From Calonectria ilicicola (lineage: Eukaryota > Ascomycota > Sordariomycetes > Hypocreales > Nectriaceae): 64,000 nt of DNA. Position numbers and translations under genes: made by a program. Below the pieces are notes generated by a model. The model did no database searches, had not been told where the DNA came from, and saw nothing but the letters and a program-made list of their open reading frames with translations. Shown here in pieces: positions 45,589-58,700 of this stretch (position 1 is its first letter; each line of letters begins with the position of its first letter). The stretch covers positions 1,240,001 through 1,304,000 of the forward strand of contig CP085829.1 in the NCBI GenBank assembly GCA_020809705.1, given 5' to 3'.

Positions 45589-47432
45589 AGAAGCGCGGGC
45601 GTTTCTTCTTTTTGGCAGATGCAAGGGGGGCGATGGTGTTCTGTTGACAGAAACCACGAGTTGAATGAGCGAGATTTGTTCCATAGCTGAATCTAAGACA
45701 AGTTGGGCGCTCACGCGCTGCTGTTTGACCTCTCATCGGATGCACGCTCCACCCGACACGCTCCAGCAGCCCCTCAATGCTGCACAGCAATTGAGCCCAC
45801 AACCCCTCATGTGTGCATGTTAGCGTTGTACCTAGCACAAGGCCAAAAGAAGTGTGAACAACATGGGTCTTGTGCTAGCAATTTCCCCCGCAGTTCAAGG
45901 AAAATAAAGACGGCCATCGAGAGCCGCGATTCGGGTCCACATCCAGGGGTGGGTAGCAGATCGTTCTCCACCACCTTATTTGTCTAGTCGCCTACCTGCC
46001 TCCGGATGTACAGATTGCCCTTTTCAATTAAAAGACTAATAGGATACAACTAGTGGCAATTTATTGTATGATTGCGAGTTGTTCGCACATGAACAACATG
46101 AATTTCTCAATTTAGTCTCACACAAGAACACATTATGCGTTGAGAACTACCCGTTGCATTGCTACGCTCCCAATCAACAACTATGCGCCAACATGAACTC
46201 CACCTAGCCTCAAAGGTTGGCTTTCATCTATGCTCAGGCGGACCTCTACAGAATAGAATATCTTGCTCAATCACGGGAAATTGCTTGTATTTTTTCACTA
46301 GCGTCATTCTGCTTACAGAGAGTGACTCAGCAAAGCAAAATACCTCTTTTGAGATATGGGGATGATATTTTAAAGAGCCAGACCAAGTGCGGGTGTGGGG
46401 TGAGGAACCACCTAACGAACTTTGTGAATCATCAAATTGCTCATGTTCGTATGATACTGTCTATTCTCATGTATCATATTCCCGCATTCATTATTTTCCT
46501 GGTATCGGCAATCTCTCTTTTCGTCAAGATTATGTGGTGTGATAATGCTCTCTCATGTCTGCCCTCGCCACCTGGCTCGACAATCATGCAACTCAGGTGG
46601 CCCCTGAAGCCTCAGTCCAATGATCACTCGGTATTATCATCGCCATAAATTTTGCACCCATAGGCTGAATGCAGGTTCTCGTACAAGTACTTGCTCGTAT
46701 TACGGACCCATGCCGCTGCAGGTGGATCCAACATAAGCCGCAGCGGCTTTCACGCCGTATTTGCAATGGCGTCCCTTGTTAATATGCTTGAAAATTAGCT
46801 AAGTAATCCCAAGAGGTTACTTTTTTCAGTGTTTTTACATAAAGGTTAGCACTCGTGATTTATTTATATCGCATCTTAGAATCACCTGTGTCCACCTTAC
46901 ACGCCAACAGGTGCGTGTAAAATGCATTTCTATCAGCTTAAGAGACGAGTTTCTGGGAAGAGGGTTAGGTTAAAAAACAAAAAGGTACAAAGTTGCGATG
47001 GGAAAAAGTACGTACATGGGAAATTGTACTGAATTTGTTGCCATGCCACGAAAGTTGATATAAAAAGCCACCTCCGTCTGACTGCAGAAGTAATCAACTA
47101 AACCTTGTTGGTTCCATCTAACCCTAGCGACGTGCAGATCAATAGACCATGACCGAAGTGGGGAAGCAAAAGTACTAGAGCAAGTTCACCTAGCCGTTAA
47201 AAGGAACGTTTTTCCGGAGACGGGTAGGGCACTCTTATTTCCGTCATGTCGGACGAGTTTCTTAACATCGGTGAGTTCCATATTCATTTTAGCTGCATAT
47301 CAGGCCTGCCACATCACATTGTAATGAAGTAGAGCAATTGGATCGTTTGCGAGTAGAAATATTTAAAGGGCCCAGGTTAATCCCCAAAGTCAACTGTCCA
47401 TGCACACTTCAATCACAATATCGAGATCCAAT
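45589..47432. other. Long intergenic region
   Basis: About 1.8 kb with no supported gene. An ORF at 46217-46648 contains a hydrophobic stretch but no ATG in good context or family motif. The end is the promoter of the secreted repeat protein. Confidence 0.4.
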
Positions 47433-48140
47433 ATGACAGTAACCAAATTCGTCGCCCTCGTGGCAGGCCTGGCTTTTGCCAGAGTCAATGCCGGCTTAAT
47501 GCAACGAGACGAGACAACTACTTCCACTCTCGCAACAGCGGCTTCAACTTGTCTTTCGCCTTCTGCCATGTGTGGAACAGAGATTTCCTGGGGCGGCGGA
47601 TTCTTTGGGAGGAGAGACCACGTCGCCGAAGTTTACGAATGTTATGAACTTTGCACCACACCTCGCAGATGGGGAGTCTGCAACTCCTTCCTCTACACTA
47701 GCAGTGGAGGATGTCGTATTTTTGAAGCAGCTGCTGAAGATGTCGGCGATGTTGTTTCTGGAACCGGCGACCGAATTTGGGACAAGGAATGCGGCGACTG
47801 TGGCGTTGTCCCCTCACCCACCGGTTCCGCTCCAACTACCACTTCGACATGTCTTTCACCTGCTGCTACGTGTGAGGTGGAGGTAAAGGCCAAGAGTGAT
47901 GCAAGTGAACACGTTCGCGGTACGGGCAGCAGTCCTGGTAATCCATATGTATGCTGGGAACTATGCTCCGACGGTCGCAGGCCAGCAGATTGGTGTGTGG
48001 CTTTTAGCTGGGACCCCAGTACAGGCCAGTGCATCTTGTATGATGAGTCTGCTGGAAATACACATGATGCGGATCCAGGAAGCGGCCTCTGGGTCTGGGA
48101 CAAGGAATGTTGGAGCTGTGAAGTGAGCGGATATACCTAA
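47433..48140 (+). CDS. Secreted protein with duplicated cysteine module
   Basis: 235 residues from the ATG at 47433. An earlier in-frame ATG at 47400 would add 11 residues before the signal peptide TKFVALVAGLAFARVNA. Two copies of a module of about 95 residues follow. Each starts TCLSP-xA-xC and continues CYELC or CWELC, then WxVCNSFLY or WCVAFSWDP. Each carries CRIFEAAAEDVGD or CILYDESAGNTHD and closes WDKEC-x2-C. A Thr/Pro-rich linker (about 135-150) joins them. Each module has about eight cysteines, and the pattern recalls PAN/apple-like or other small extracellular binding folds, which is inference. It is probably an extracellular binding or cell-wall protein; the ligand is unknown. Confidence 0.72.
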   Translation: MTVTKFVALVAGLAFARVNAGLMQRDETTTSTLATAASTCLSPSAMCGTEISWGGGFFGRRDHVAEVYECYELCTTPRRWGVCNSFLYTSSGGCRIFEAAAEDVGDVVSGTGDRIWDKECGDCGVVPSPTGSAPTTTSTCLSPAATCEVEVKAKSDASEHVRGTGSSPGNPYVCWELCSDGRRPADWCVAFSWDPSTGQCILYDESAGNTHDADPGSGLWVWDKECWSCEVSGYT

Positions 48141-48926
48141 ATAGGTTAAATTTGTGATAGTTTAGTGGAAGAAGTAGAACTACGGTCCTTTATGCTAGTA
48201 GGCCGGTCTCTGCTTACTCTGCTATGACAGGGCCAGCAATTTGATCAAATATATCCACTCAAAAAATAATATTACATAAATTCGGCTAGTCAGCCAGATA
48301 AATCGCATGATTCTTTAAATATCCACTTAGCTATGTATACATTAAACCACTACGCGATAGTATCTACTGTGCATAACTTCTTGTCTAGGTGAGAATCAGT
48401 GGAGAGCTTAAAGAAACCCAGTAAAGTAAGCCTTTATCGGCATGCAAGCATAAGCGAGGCTTCTTATTTCATACTGTTGTGCGCAACGTAAAGTTGTATG
48501 GGTTGAAAAATGGGCTATCGGGGGTTGGGGGGCATTAAGAAAGGGACTGAAGGTGGTTTACTCTTTAGAGATGATGTCCACCCCTTTCTATCGTGTGCGT
48601 AAACTAAGTTTCATAAACTCGAAGCTCTGTGACTAATTGTTACCACATTCATAGGTCAAGGACCTGCGTAGGTCATAGGCTATGCTGCAAATCTCGCCGC
48701 ATTGTTGCCACTGGAGACCTTACACAAGAAACGCACACCTCATAATTTACTTCCAATAGGATCCTAATAATATTTTAAAACCCTACAAGTCAGCCCACAC
48801 TGATCAAGTATATACTTTCATCCAGAAGCCTTTAATTCTTGATTTTGCTAGTACCGCAAGCAGAAAGAAAAGCAAGAAATAGAGAGCGCTTCTAGAGACT
48901 AATATCCAAAAAAAATCAGCTCCTCT
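48141..48926. other. Intergenic, AT-rich
   Basis: AT-rich stretch with no supported gene between the secreted repeat protein and the relic at 48.9-49.5 kb. Confidence 0.45.
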
Positions 48927-49518
48927 TCAAAAATTGGTCTCCCAGTCATCCAAGTACAGGTGGCTATCCTGGGGATTCCTTGGGTTTGTATAACCGTGGC
49001 CACCAAAACGGAATATCTGGCTATCACCTCTTTCATTCACCGCATAGGTTCGATGGTATTGAGGGACATTGACGTAGAGAGCCTGCACACTATCTCTGCC
49101 TCTCTCGCTTCGCAAATGGAAGGCTGATACACTTCGACGTATTTTTCATAGCGACAATTACTACCTGCCCAGAGTTCAGATTTTGATGCATAGATCTTCT
49201 CTCAACTATTTATCTTATCGAGGAAGACATGACTCTGTCAATGGCAGTTTCTCCAGTGCGTCTTGTATGATATCCTTCTGCGTGCAGTGAGAAGTTGGTC
49301 AGAGGTCCAGTCGGAATCCACCACACACCAGGCCAACAATCATTCTGGTGTGTTTGATAGAAGCCAAGGGCGTCTGGAATTGGTCCTGTAATTTTATCCC
49401 ATAGCCATTCAAGAATTTCAGGACTATCGAGATTGTCTTGTTTTAGCTTCTCCAAAATGGACTGTTCGGTGATATTCGATAAGGGCAAGACTTGAATGCT
49501 ATCTTTGATAAGGAGAGC
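48927..49518 (-). pseudogene. Relic of a hypothetical two-exon protein
   Basis: Two coding-looking pieces share the strand. At about 49518-49210 there is EILEWLWDKITGPIPDALGF, then CWPGVWWIPTGPLTNF and HTRRTGETAIDR. At 49123-48927 there is DSVQALYVNVPQYHRTYAVN and FRFGGHGYTNPRNP. Neither frame begins with ATG, and the upstream frame runs back into a TGA near 49527. An intron could join the two pieces (an acceptor lies near 49130), but the 5' end is missing. I do not recognise the family. A 5'-truncated gene remnant is the most cautious reading. Confidence 0.35.
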
Positions 49519-49984
49519 ATCACGTCAATAGCTAATATTTATCACAATAGAGATTCATTTGGCTCGAAGCATATTCCATTAAAATGAATTTAATGCATCT
49601 CGAGGATGAAAAAACGAAAATCCAGTGGTAGAAGCCTCTATTTCAAAATAGAGCTTGTCGAGCTGCCTACTGGCTGATAGACGCTTCATCAGTTCATACA
49701 AGGTTGATTTATATCTTCGTCGACCCCTTGCCTTTAGCGCGCCAGCTGTCTAGTTGCCTTTTAAATAAGCGCAGATAGTCACGAACTTTGTTCCATACCG
49801 AGGACCTGCCTTCGAAATTAACGAAGTAGCAGTACAGTGTTCGCTCACAAAGTGTGCGAGAATTCCGCGTCCTTTCTCAAGTTCTTTTAAAGCCTCTAAT
49901 ATTGCATTGAAAAAGAGATATTTATATTAACTAATATAAAATCCTATATTTATCAATTAAGGCTAAACTGACTTTTCAATGGCC
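49519..49984. other. Intergenic
   Basis: AT-rich; nothing recognisable seen. It lies 3' of the secreted unknown protein. Confidence 0.4.
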
Positions 49985-50710
49985 TCAATTCTCTTTAGAG
50001 CCAACATCAATCTGTAACCCGCCAGGAACCCTAGTTGGTGTAAATGGAGTCTTACCTACGCATGTGTCATACAGCGATGGGTCTCTGTACCCAGCTTGTT
50101 TCCCTTCTGCAATTGCATTGCCGAATGTGACACTCGTGTAGGGTAACTTTGAACACTCATTGAAAATGTCGAAATCTTTATCATAATAATTAATGATGCC
50201 CAAAATTTTGCTTTCAATTCCATTCTCATCACTTTCTGCTGTCCAAGATCCCATGGGTGTGATTATATCAGTTGTGGTGTCCACTACGGATACCTCCCAG
50301 CCGTTTCGTCCAACTTTATTCAGTGTTACATTGTAATAATGCTCGTAGTCCGCAGGGACTATAACATTGCATTCAATCATCTTGCCTCGGTCTACCAATT
50401 TACAATTGGGGTTGAGGAGGTCTAAAGTTCGTTTGTATGATGTCGTTCGGAAGCCGAATCCAATAGTCGGAATGCCATTGTTATCCTCACGTGGCTGGAT
50501 ACTGACCGTGGCTTCCCGAGAGTCGGAGTACGTAAATATATGCCTGAAGAAGTAGCCAAACTTGTGTGGTGTATTGGCAATGTTGAACGGAAAGATGATG
50601 TTGCTGTAGCCGCCTTCGGGCCCCTCAGGTAAGCCTGACAGCAAGTAGACCACCGTGTCGGCCTGACACAGAGTCGAAAATAGAAGTATTGCTGCCGCAA
50701 ATAGTCTCAT
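49985..50710 (-). CDS. Secreted protein of unknown function, 241 residues
   Basis: A clear ATG followed by a signal peptide (MRLFAAAILLFSTLCQA), then a beta-rich protein. Recognisable stretches are GYSNIIFPFNIANTPHKFGY, FFRHIFTYSDSREATVSIQP, PTIGFGFRTTSY, GRNGWEVSVVDTT and PMGSW. It has four cysteines in the mature part (NPNCKL, IECNV, NECSK, DTCVG), compatible with two disulfides, and an N-glycosylation site at YNVT. The alternating strands with exposed aromatics suggest a jelly-roll or concanavalin-like fold, possibly carbohydrate-binding. That is inference from pattern. The protein ends in a GSKEN tail with no GPI signal. Confidence 0.65.
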   Translation of the reverse strand: MRLFAAAILLFSTLCQADTVVYLLSGLPEGPEGGYSNIIFPFNIANTPHKFGYFFRHIFTYSDSREATVSIQPREDNNGIPTIGFGFRTTSYKRTLDLLNPNCKLVDRGKMIECNVIVPADYEHYYNVTLNKVGRNGWEVSVVDTTTDIITPMGSWTAESDENGIESKILGIINYYDKDFDIFNECSKLPYTSVTFGNAIAEGKQAGYRDPSLYDTCVGKTPFTPTRVPGGLQIDVGSKEN

Positions 50711-53023
50711 GGCGGACAGATACTAGAGAGAGATTGCAAGGTTGCGGAAATTTGGAATTAGGGAGTGATAAGGACCTTGACGAGTGTTTTCAAAGATGTA
50801 AGCATGAAAAGTGTAAAAAATTTTTGGGTCGCAGATTCAAGTTCTTATACTCAACTACTCAACTACTCAACTATCACTAAGAGTATTTATGCTGTCATGT
50901 GCCTTAGACGAGCTAAAACTGCGTCATCCGAGTGGCCGACATGGGTCCCGAAGCTCATCCCGCATCCTGTAGACAAATGAGGTGTCTCAGCTAAGATCCC
51001 TTTGACGTAATTACGGGCCTGCCTTAGATTCAATAATTGATCGATGGGTCCGCTTTCGTGTAGTGCGCCACTAGTAAATAGATAGCGATGTTTACCGACA
51101 AACATCAACAGTGTGGCGTTCATTTACTAACTTCCTAACTTCCAATCAGCCCGATGGAAATTGTGCTTATTTCAACCAATTTAGCCTGCTCCATCTTAGG
51201 CAGGCACCCATACATGGAATTCTTTTTCTCAAAATCATTGAACATGCCGATAGGGGATGTCTAACAAAATCCTCATGTCCATCTGATAGCTTTATGTGTG
51301 CATAAAACTTGTTGAAAGTTATATTTAGGGTAGTTGATATCTGTGGTTTGTGGTTCAACCGAAATATCTCCGGAACGGCGACGTGAGCAAAATGCCCGGA
51401 TCAGATGAGAGAAGGAAGTTTTTTTTTTTTTTTTTTAACAATCAAGCAGGACTTTGTCCATTTCCAGAACTCTGTACCCATTGAGCTGAAGACCGGCATT
51501 CCAACAATCACTTGGCAATAACGTAACGACACCACTAAATAATGTGGCAGTTCGCTAGTCCCGCTGATCAATTCTGGGGTGGGGGCGGTGACATGGTATG
51601 GTGGAGAGTACGATCTGCAAATATGCCTACTGCCAACTGAGACACGGCTGGACTTGTGTCTTCAGTAGACCAGCTGATCGGTCGTTTTTCGGTGATTCAG
51701 AATCATCGTTTGATGGGTCCCGTCTCTGGTCCACCATATTCATCTTACTGGCAAAAGGTCTTATCCCCTGCCATTTGCCTGGTCGATACGGACTAGCCTG
51801 AGAGCAGTTGGATATTTATCCCCTTGTTTCATTGGTCGTCAAAGATTCAAGGCGTAGCAACTACTCAAGCACAATCATTAAGCTTTTTTAGATGGCCTAA
51901 GTATTATTTATCGATAACTTCGAGCTGCATGTAGCTTGGTGTAAATGAAGTTGATTGAAGGATTACAAGAGAGGTTAGAGTATTTGCCAAAATTTTCTAA
52001 AGAGTGTAACATATAATATATAAATGGACAGGGAACAAGATATCCCACTTGGGAAACCTTTGAAGAATTTCCCCCTGATCGCATAATGTCAAATCTGTTT
52101 ATTCAAATTATATTCGTATTTATTTAATGGATGCCCCCTCAGTGTCAGCTTTCAGCCACACTGCTGCACAACCATGCTTGCTTATTGGGATCCGCTCCGA
52201 CGATTAGTCCGTAGAACATTGGAGCATGGTATATGATGCCTGGGACTGAGTAACTGTATGTTGAGACGGTTCTGGTAAAAACAGTTTTCCTTTTTTTTTT
52301 CTCTAAAAAAAAACATATTAGTGGTTGGAATCGGGTGGACATGGATATTGATGAAGGATAACTTGGAGGCAGAGTTGGGTTAATCTAGCAATCTTATGAC
52401 ATGTCTACTGCTCGACGATTTGTTCCTTCACTTTCGACCTCAACTAGCCTAAATGGCCCTGTGGAGTTTGCCTGGTCGTATAAACCGGGAGCTGAAATCG
52501 ATAGGGAACCAGGTCGAGCCTAGAGCTATTGAATACTTGTGGTAATTAAATCCGTTGCACGTCTCGTTGATGCGACGGGTCAAGGCACATGTGGTTGATC
52601 GGCTGAAGCGGGGATAAGTCGATAAGGCTAGATAGATATTAGCAAGTCATCAAACGACCAACAAAAACCATGCATTCAAACTCTAGTAATTTGGACCCGT
52701 CGATCAAACCATTTCTTATCGTGATGATGCAAAGTAGGGAATTTGCGATTAGGAGCGGAAGATAAGCCCCGCTTTAGAGGGGTTTACGATAACCAGCCGC
52801 GATTCGGACATGGTCTCCCCGCCGAGGTATCATCGCAGCCCAGAAGTAGAACCGAGAGATGCGAGCACAAATACAGCTGCCGGATAATTCAAGTTGCATC
52901 AAGTAGTTGGTGTTATCTGCCATTCTTGGAATGTTCCTGAACTGATTGAAACCTTCTGATTAGAAACCTGCAGTCTTGGGGATTCCTGCTACGTTTATCC
53001 AGTATCAATCATTGCTAAGCATA
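50711..53023. other. Long intergenic region
   Basis: About 2.3 kb with no supported gene. Contains a run of 19 T at about 51419-51437 and T/A-rich tracts near 52290-52316. ORFs of up to 78 codons have no motif. Confidence 0.4.
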
Positions 53024-54707
53024 ATGACCGACGCATCGCTCCGACCATCGGTCACTCTACCGCAGGGAACGGTTCTTGGTATCCGAGAGGCCGGAAAGTA
53101 TCCAGGGGAAGTAGAATGCTTCAAATGCATCCCTTACGCGCTACCACCGACGGGAGATCTTCGCTTTCGTCCGCCGGTCAAGGTAGGACCATCCTCAGAC
53201 ACCATTGACGCCTCGCAATTCGGACCCCGCGCACCTGCGCGACAATTCGTCGTCTGCGGCCCGACTCTCGAGGAAAGCGAAGATTGTCTCACAATCAACA
53301 TCTTCCGTCCTTCTGGATACGACTACCAGTCGTCCGCAACACTACCAGTCGCATTGTACGTCCATGGTGGCGCCTTCAACCGCGGAAATGCCGCTATGCA
53401 TGACACTGCAGCCATGGTTGGCTGGTCTGAAGCGCCATTCGTCGGAGTGTCTTTTGGCTATCGCATCGGTGCACTAGGCTTTCTCCCGTCAAAAATAAGC
53501 GCGGAAGAGGGCGTCCTGAACCTGGGCCTCAAGGATCAGATCTGCGCAATGGAGTGGGTTCAAGAAAACATTGCGCACTTTGGTGGAGACAAGAACAACG
53601 TCACACTCTTTGGCCTCTCTGCAGGCGCGCACTCTGTAAGGCCGTTTTCATCACGAATTAAATTCATCAAGACTAATATTAATCTAGATTGGATATCATC
53701 TCCTTGATTATGAAGAGGGAAAAGCACCGCTGTTCCACCGCGTCATCATGGAATCTGGAGCGCCCACATCTCGAGCGGTCCGAAACCCCGATGCGCCAAT
53801 CCATGAAGACCAATTCGCGGATTTCCTTAAGGAGGTTAAATGCCCTGAGAACCTTTCTGCTTCACAGGTTTTTGACTATCTACGCTCGCTCCCAATTTCC
53901 GAAGTTGCAAGCGCCCAAACAACCGTATTCTACAAGTACAACCCGAGTCTGCGCTGGGCATTTCAGCCGGTAATCGACGGGGAGATTATTCGCCGTCGCC
54001 CCATCGATTCTTGGAGGAATGGCCAATGGCACAAGGTGCCAATCATGACCGGATTTACAACCAACGAAGGCTCCATATACGTCGACAAGTCCATGTCGAC
54101 ATCTGACCAGTTTATTAATTTTTGGAAGACATTGCTCCCGCAGCTGAGCGATGATGACTTGACCGCAATCAACAGTTTATATCCTGACCCACTCAAGGTG
54201 CAGGACTCGATATACAAGGAGGATCGCTCTGGCGTTGGCCAGATGTACAAGCGAATTGAGGCAGCTTATGCGCAATATGCTTACGTTGCTCCGGTTAGAC
54301 AAACCGCCAGTTTCACTAGCAAGGACGTTCCCGTCTACGTATATCACTGGGCCTCTGAATCGGACCTTCTTAACGGGGCGCGACATGGAAACAACATGTT
54401 TTATGAAATGCGAGATCCCGATATCTGCGCCAAATCTACAACTCAAGATGAGTTGTCCGGCACCCTACACGCCTACGTTACAAGCTTTATCTGCACGGGA
54501 AATCCGGATACGGTACGTGGAAAATACAGCAGCAGGCCATTATGGGAAAAATATGATCCCCAAGCTGGAAGGGTCATGATCTTTGCAAAAGACAATAAAG
54601 AACTAGTTGGTGGACAGGTTGGCCCGGCGGCCGAACTAATAGGTGATACGTGGGCGAGCAAAGAATCCGATTTTTGGTGGGGTAAAGTAGAAATATCGCA
54701 GCAATAG
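53024..54707 (+). CDS. Type-B carboxylesterase/lipase
   Basis: Exons 53024-53635 and 53688-54707, joined in phase 0 by a 52-bp intron (GTAAGG ... ATCTAG); 543 residues. The ATG at 53024 gives MTDASLRPSV with no signal peptide, so the enzyme is probably cytosolic. Motifs of the family in order: GTVLGIREAGKYPGEVECFK and CIPYALPPTGDLRFRPP, then SEDCLTINIFRP (the type-B signature). The oxyanion segment is YVHGGAF. The nucleophile is FGLSAGAHS with Ser199, just before the intron. GFTTNEGS carries the acid residue, and the His is expected in GARHGNNMFYEM. It would hydrolyse carboxylic esters; substrate unknown. It has no biosynthetic cluster around it here. Confidence 0.9.
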
Positions 54708-55758
54708 ATCTAGAAGAATATGTATTATCGCATGATTTGTGGTAAATGACCTGGCCTCTAGGGCACGCAAGTCCCAACCATATTCCTAAAGTTTAGATCT
54801 CTCCCCCTAGCTCGTTCGAGCACCTTGAACCCAGAATTAGACAATTAAAGAAGTTAAAAATATTGCACGTCGTGGTCTCATCAATCCCCGCTGCAGGAAA
54901 AGCTCAGCCGTGAAGACGACAAAAATAATGAAGAGTCACGTGATTTAGCAAGAGTGGCAATTTTGTGACATCTTCCATCGACTGCTTAACGTATTAGGCA
55001 ATCATGCACGAAGCTGTTCACGACCCAAAGCAAGGCCTCTAGATAATCTTTCGTATGAAATACGCTTTAGAATGAGGTTGTGGCACCTGTCTTGTATTCT
55101 CCGACTTTTTGCGGAGGTTCAAAGATATGGATCAACCGCCAGAGGAAAGGCGCTAAGCGGATGGCGAATGAGTATTGGGGCTGGGGTGTCAGGGTGACGT
55201 TGGGTAAGCAAAGGAAACTCTAAAGCCTAAGTAAAATCAGGCAGACAGGATGATGTGATGGGTTTGAGTGAAAGTGAGTTATCAGTTTCTCCGCGTGTCG
55301 TCATTATGATGAGCCAGCGAGTGAGTTGTGTGGTGTCGTCATTTGTAGTCAGGAAAATTGCTGCAACATGCACCAACACCTATTGGGGCTGGAAAACGTG
55401 GACCCGTTGCCCCCTATGCTCCTTGATTGGACAAGGCTTTCATCATGATACTGGAGCGGAGGGAGCCGTCAGTCACAGAAATCGTCTATTTCAAAATTTA
55501 CCGCCTATTTTTAACTTCATAAGATACAGGGTCCATTGATATCACATGTCTGACCTTGTTCCTTGAAGAGTATGACTAAGGTTTGCTTCTCAGCTCGCTC
55601 ACAGTAGCACTTTGAAAGATGGCACTTGGGCAGTGCCACCACCCCTTCGATGTCCTCTTTAGATTTGGACACTCCTACATTCCCATCCTCTCCGTCCAAT
55701 TACCCACTTCACAAGATTTTGCATTTGCAGTCGCCAATTTTGCTGAGTTTTGGGCAGA
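54708..55758. other. Intergenic
   Basis: Between the carboxylesterase and the 1801-residue NLR. No gene supported; the right half is presumably the NLR promoter. Confidence 0.4.
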
Positions 55759-58700
55759 ATGGATGCTGTCGCCAGTATAATCTCAATCGTGGAACTCACA
55801 GTCTCAGTCTCATCCGCATGCATCGCCTATGCGAGAGATGTGAGTCACGCAGCGGATGAAGCAGTGGCTCTACATGAAGAGCTAGGTTCATTGTTGAAAG
55901 TCCTCTCTAGACTCCAACACCCGTCGATATCTTCAAATTTGAGGATGGAGCTAAGCTTAGATTTGAACATTTGTCGTGATGATCTGTTGCTGCTGCAGGC
56001 GAAGTTGAAGCCAACAGAGCCACTCGCGAAGATCCGGCAGAGCCTTTTATGGCCTTTCAAGAGGCGGGAGGAGTTCGACAGGATGTTAACGCTTATTCAG
56101 CGGCACTTTTCTATATTTGAAAAGGCAGTCGCAATAAGCACACTAGATGTGACAGTAGATATCAAGGCGCAGCTTAATGACTTGCGTGACTTGCGCGTAT
56201 CTGATCGCGAGTTCGTGGCAGGGAGATTTGATGCAATCGGAGAGGATGTGAGCAGGATAAAGCAGAATGCCAAGGACGAGCAAAGAAAGGATCTTTTCAA
56301 GTGGTTAAATGTCGTTGACTACAAATCTAACTACCGGGATGGTGTTGCGTTGGCAACCCCCAGCACAGGATCTTGGTTCTTCAAAGACAATGGATATTTT
56401 GCTAAATGGTTGGGATGCGAGGATTCGCCAAGAAATATCCTGGTCCAAGGTGAAGGTAAGTCTACTTATGCCGCTCTAGATATTTGATATCTTTCTAATG
56501 TTCTGCAATAACAGCGGGCGCAGGGAAAACGGTCCTCATGTAAGTTTCTATGGCCTACCGCATTGCCTTATGATCGCTTGTTGACCGTAACCTAGGTCAA
56601 GTGCTGTGCAAACCGCTTTTGCGCGATGGTACCCACCGTCACCCCATGTCTGTGTTGCTTACTACTATTTTGATTTCAGGACCAAGTTGAAAACTCAAAT
56701 AAATTCTATGCTATGTTCTTTCTTACATCAAGCTGTCAAAAACACGTCCACCCTGATAGGGGCTCTTGAGAAACTACAAAGCGAATATCCCACACACAAC
56801 ATGGTGCCTACTTCAGAGCTGGCCGAGATTCTCCAGCATCGGTGTTCCACATTTGAAAAAACATTTCTTTTCATTGATGCTCTTGATGAGTGCGAGAAAG
56901 TCGATGAGCTGGTACACATTCTATCAGACATATCACAGAATGAAGGGTCATTAGCAGATATACGCTTCATGTGCTTCAGTCGTGATGAAGCTGCAATAAA
57001 ACGGGTTCTAGAATCCTCAGACTTCGTGACGCATGCTTTGGAGCGAAGTACGATAGGCAAAGATATCGAAACATACGTGCGGGAAACATTGATGGGTTAT
57101 GCAAGCAGCAGTTTCCGGGTTTTCCACGACTCTTCTGAAAGGCTTCGCGAACATGTGATTAATACATTGGTAAGAGAGTCTGGGGGAATGTAGGTGATGT
57201 TAGGATCCACTCATGCAATTTGCGCATTGACATTTTGAATTTAGGTTCCGCTGGGTTCAGTGCCAAGTTGACGAAATCTCTCGTTGTCGGACTTCACGAG
57301 AAATAGAAGACGTACTAAACGACCTTCCATCCACACTTGTAGAGACATACGAAAGGATGTTTAAAAGAATGTCCAAATCAGATCTCCACAAGGCAAAGCG
57401 GATTCTGTCGTGGCTGATTGGCACTGATGGAGCCATGTCCAGCAACATGCTCGTCGAAGCGTTGACCATCGATCATAACAAGTTACAGCTTGACAAAGAG
57501 GATCGACTGCGAAATGGCGTAAGTAATTTCTTAGATGTTGGCAGATTGCGAAACTTGCGAGACTAATTATGATGTACCACTGGAATAGGATGAAATCAGC
57601 GACATCTGCAGGAGTTTAGTTCGAGAATCTAACCATCAATCCAACTATCTGTGGCCTGACTACAAAATAATATCCCTGGCACATTTCAGTGTTTCGCAGT
57701 ATCTCTTATCTCCCCAGGCAAGGGAGTTCGGACTTGATTTAAGGACTATTCACTTGGAACTTGCCCGGGCCTGTTTGGCCTACAGTACCTCATCAATTTG
57801 GGAATATCTCGTGCAATCAATTTCCAACGACGACGATTTCATACCGGAGTCAACAGGAGAACTGGTTAAATTTTTGGATTACACGTGTCAAGAAATATTT
57901 ACCCATCTGCAATATGATGATGTGGAGCATGAACTTGTGCAGGATATTATCAGCTTGCTTCAGGATGACCAAAGGCTGAAAAACCTCGAACGGAATTGCT
58001 CCATAATCAGAATATGGCAAGAAGATCTTAGCCATTCTTTTGAAATGGGGCTATCTATTAATTTTAGGCAAGGGCAATGCCGTAATGCAATAACGGATCT
58101 GCTTGGTGGCCCGCTACGTATCGACCATACCTCCAGCTTTCTCTCAAAAGCTGTTGTGGCTGGTCTGCACAAAATACCCATTTCGTTGATTGAACATACA
58201 GCAGACTTTGATCATCCTGATCTAAATCATCAAACTCCCTTGGCGTTCGTTATGACAACGGGAAGACTTGAAATGGTGCAACGATTCATAATTAGGCATA
58301 AAGAACAACATCGCATTGCTGCAAGCCAACATTTGCCCGGAGCAGAATCTATCTCATTGTCTATCCTCAGAAACACAGTCAATGCGCTCTTCATTGCCAT
58401 CGTCACCAAATGGTCAGCTGCCACTCACATGCTGTTTCGCGAAGCTATCGAATGTTTGGATCTCTTCAATGACCGCTCGTACACTAATTCAGTTTATCAA
58501 ATGATAATACGACTATGTGCAATACTTAGCGTCGCCAACGGGGCTAGCGATGTTTTGGCACTTTTACAATCGCACGCTTCTGCGAGCGAAAGAATGGATG
58601 TTGGAGCATTAATGCAGCTTCTGGAAGAACTCCTATACGTCTCCGTCTCTGAAAGCAGGGCAGAATATGTGCAAGAGTTGCTCAATGCTGGAGTTTCGCC

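Noticed and set aside
46217..46648. 143-codon ORF with a hydrophobic segment
   Set aside because: No ATG in good context, no family features, and codon use like the surrounding non-coding DNA.
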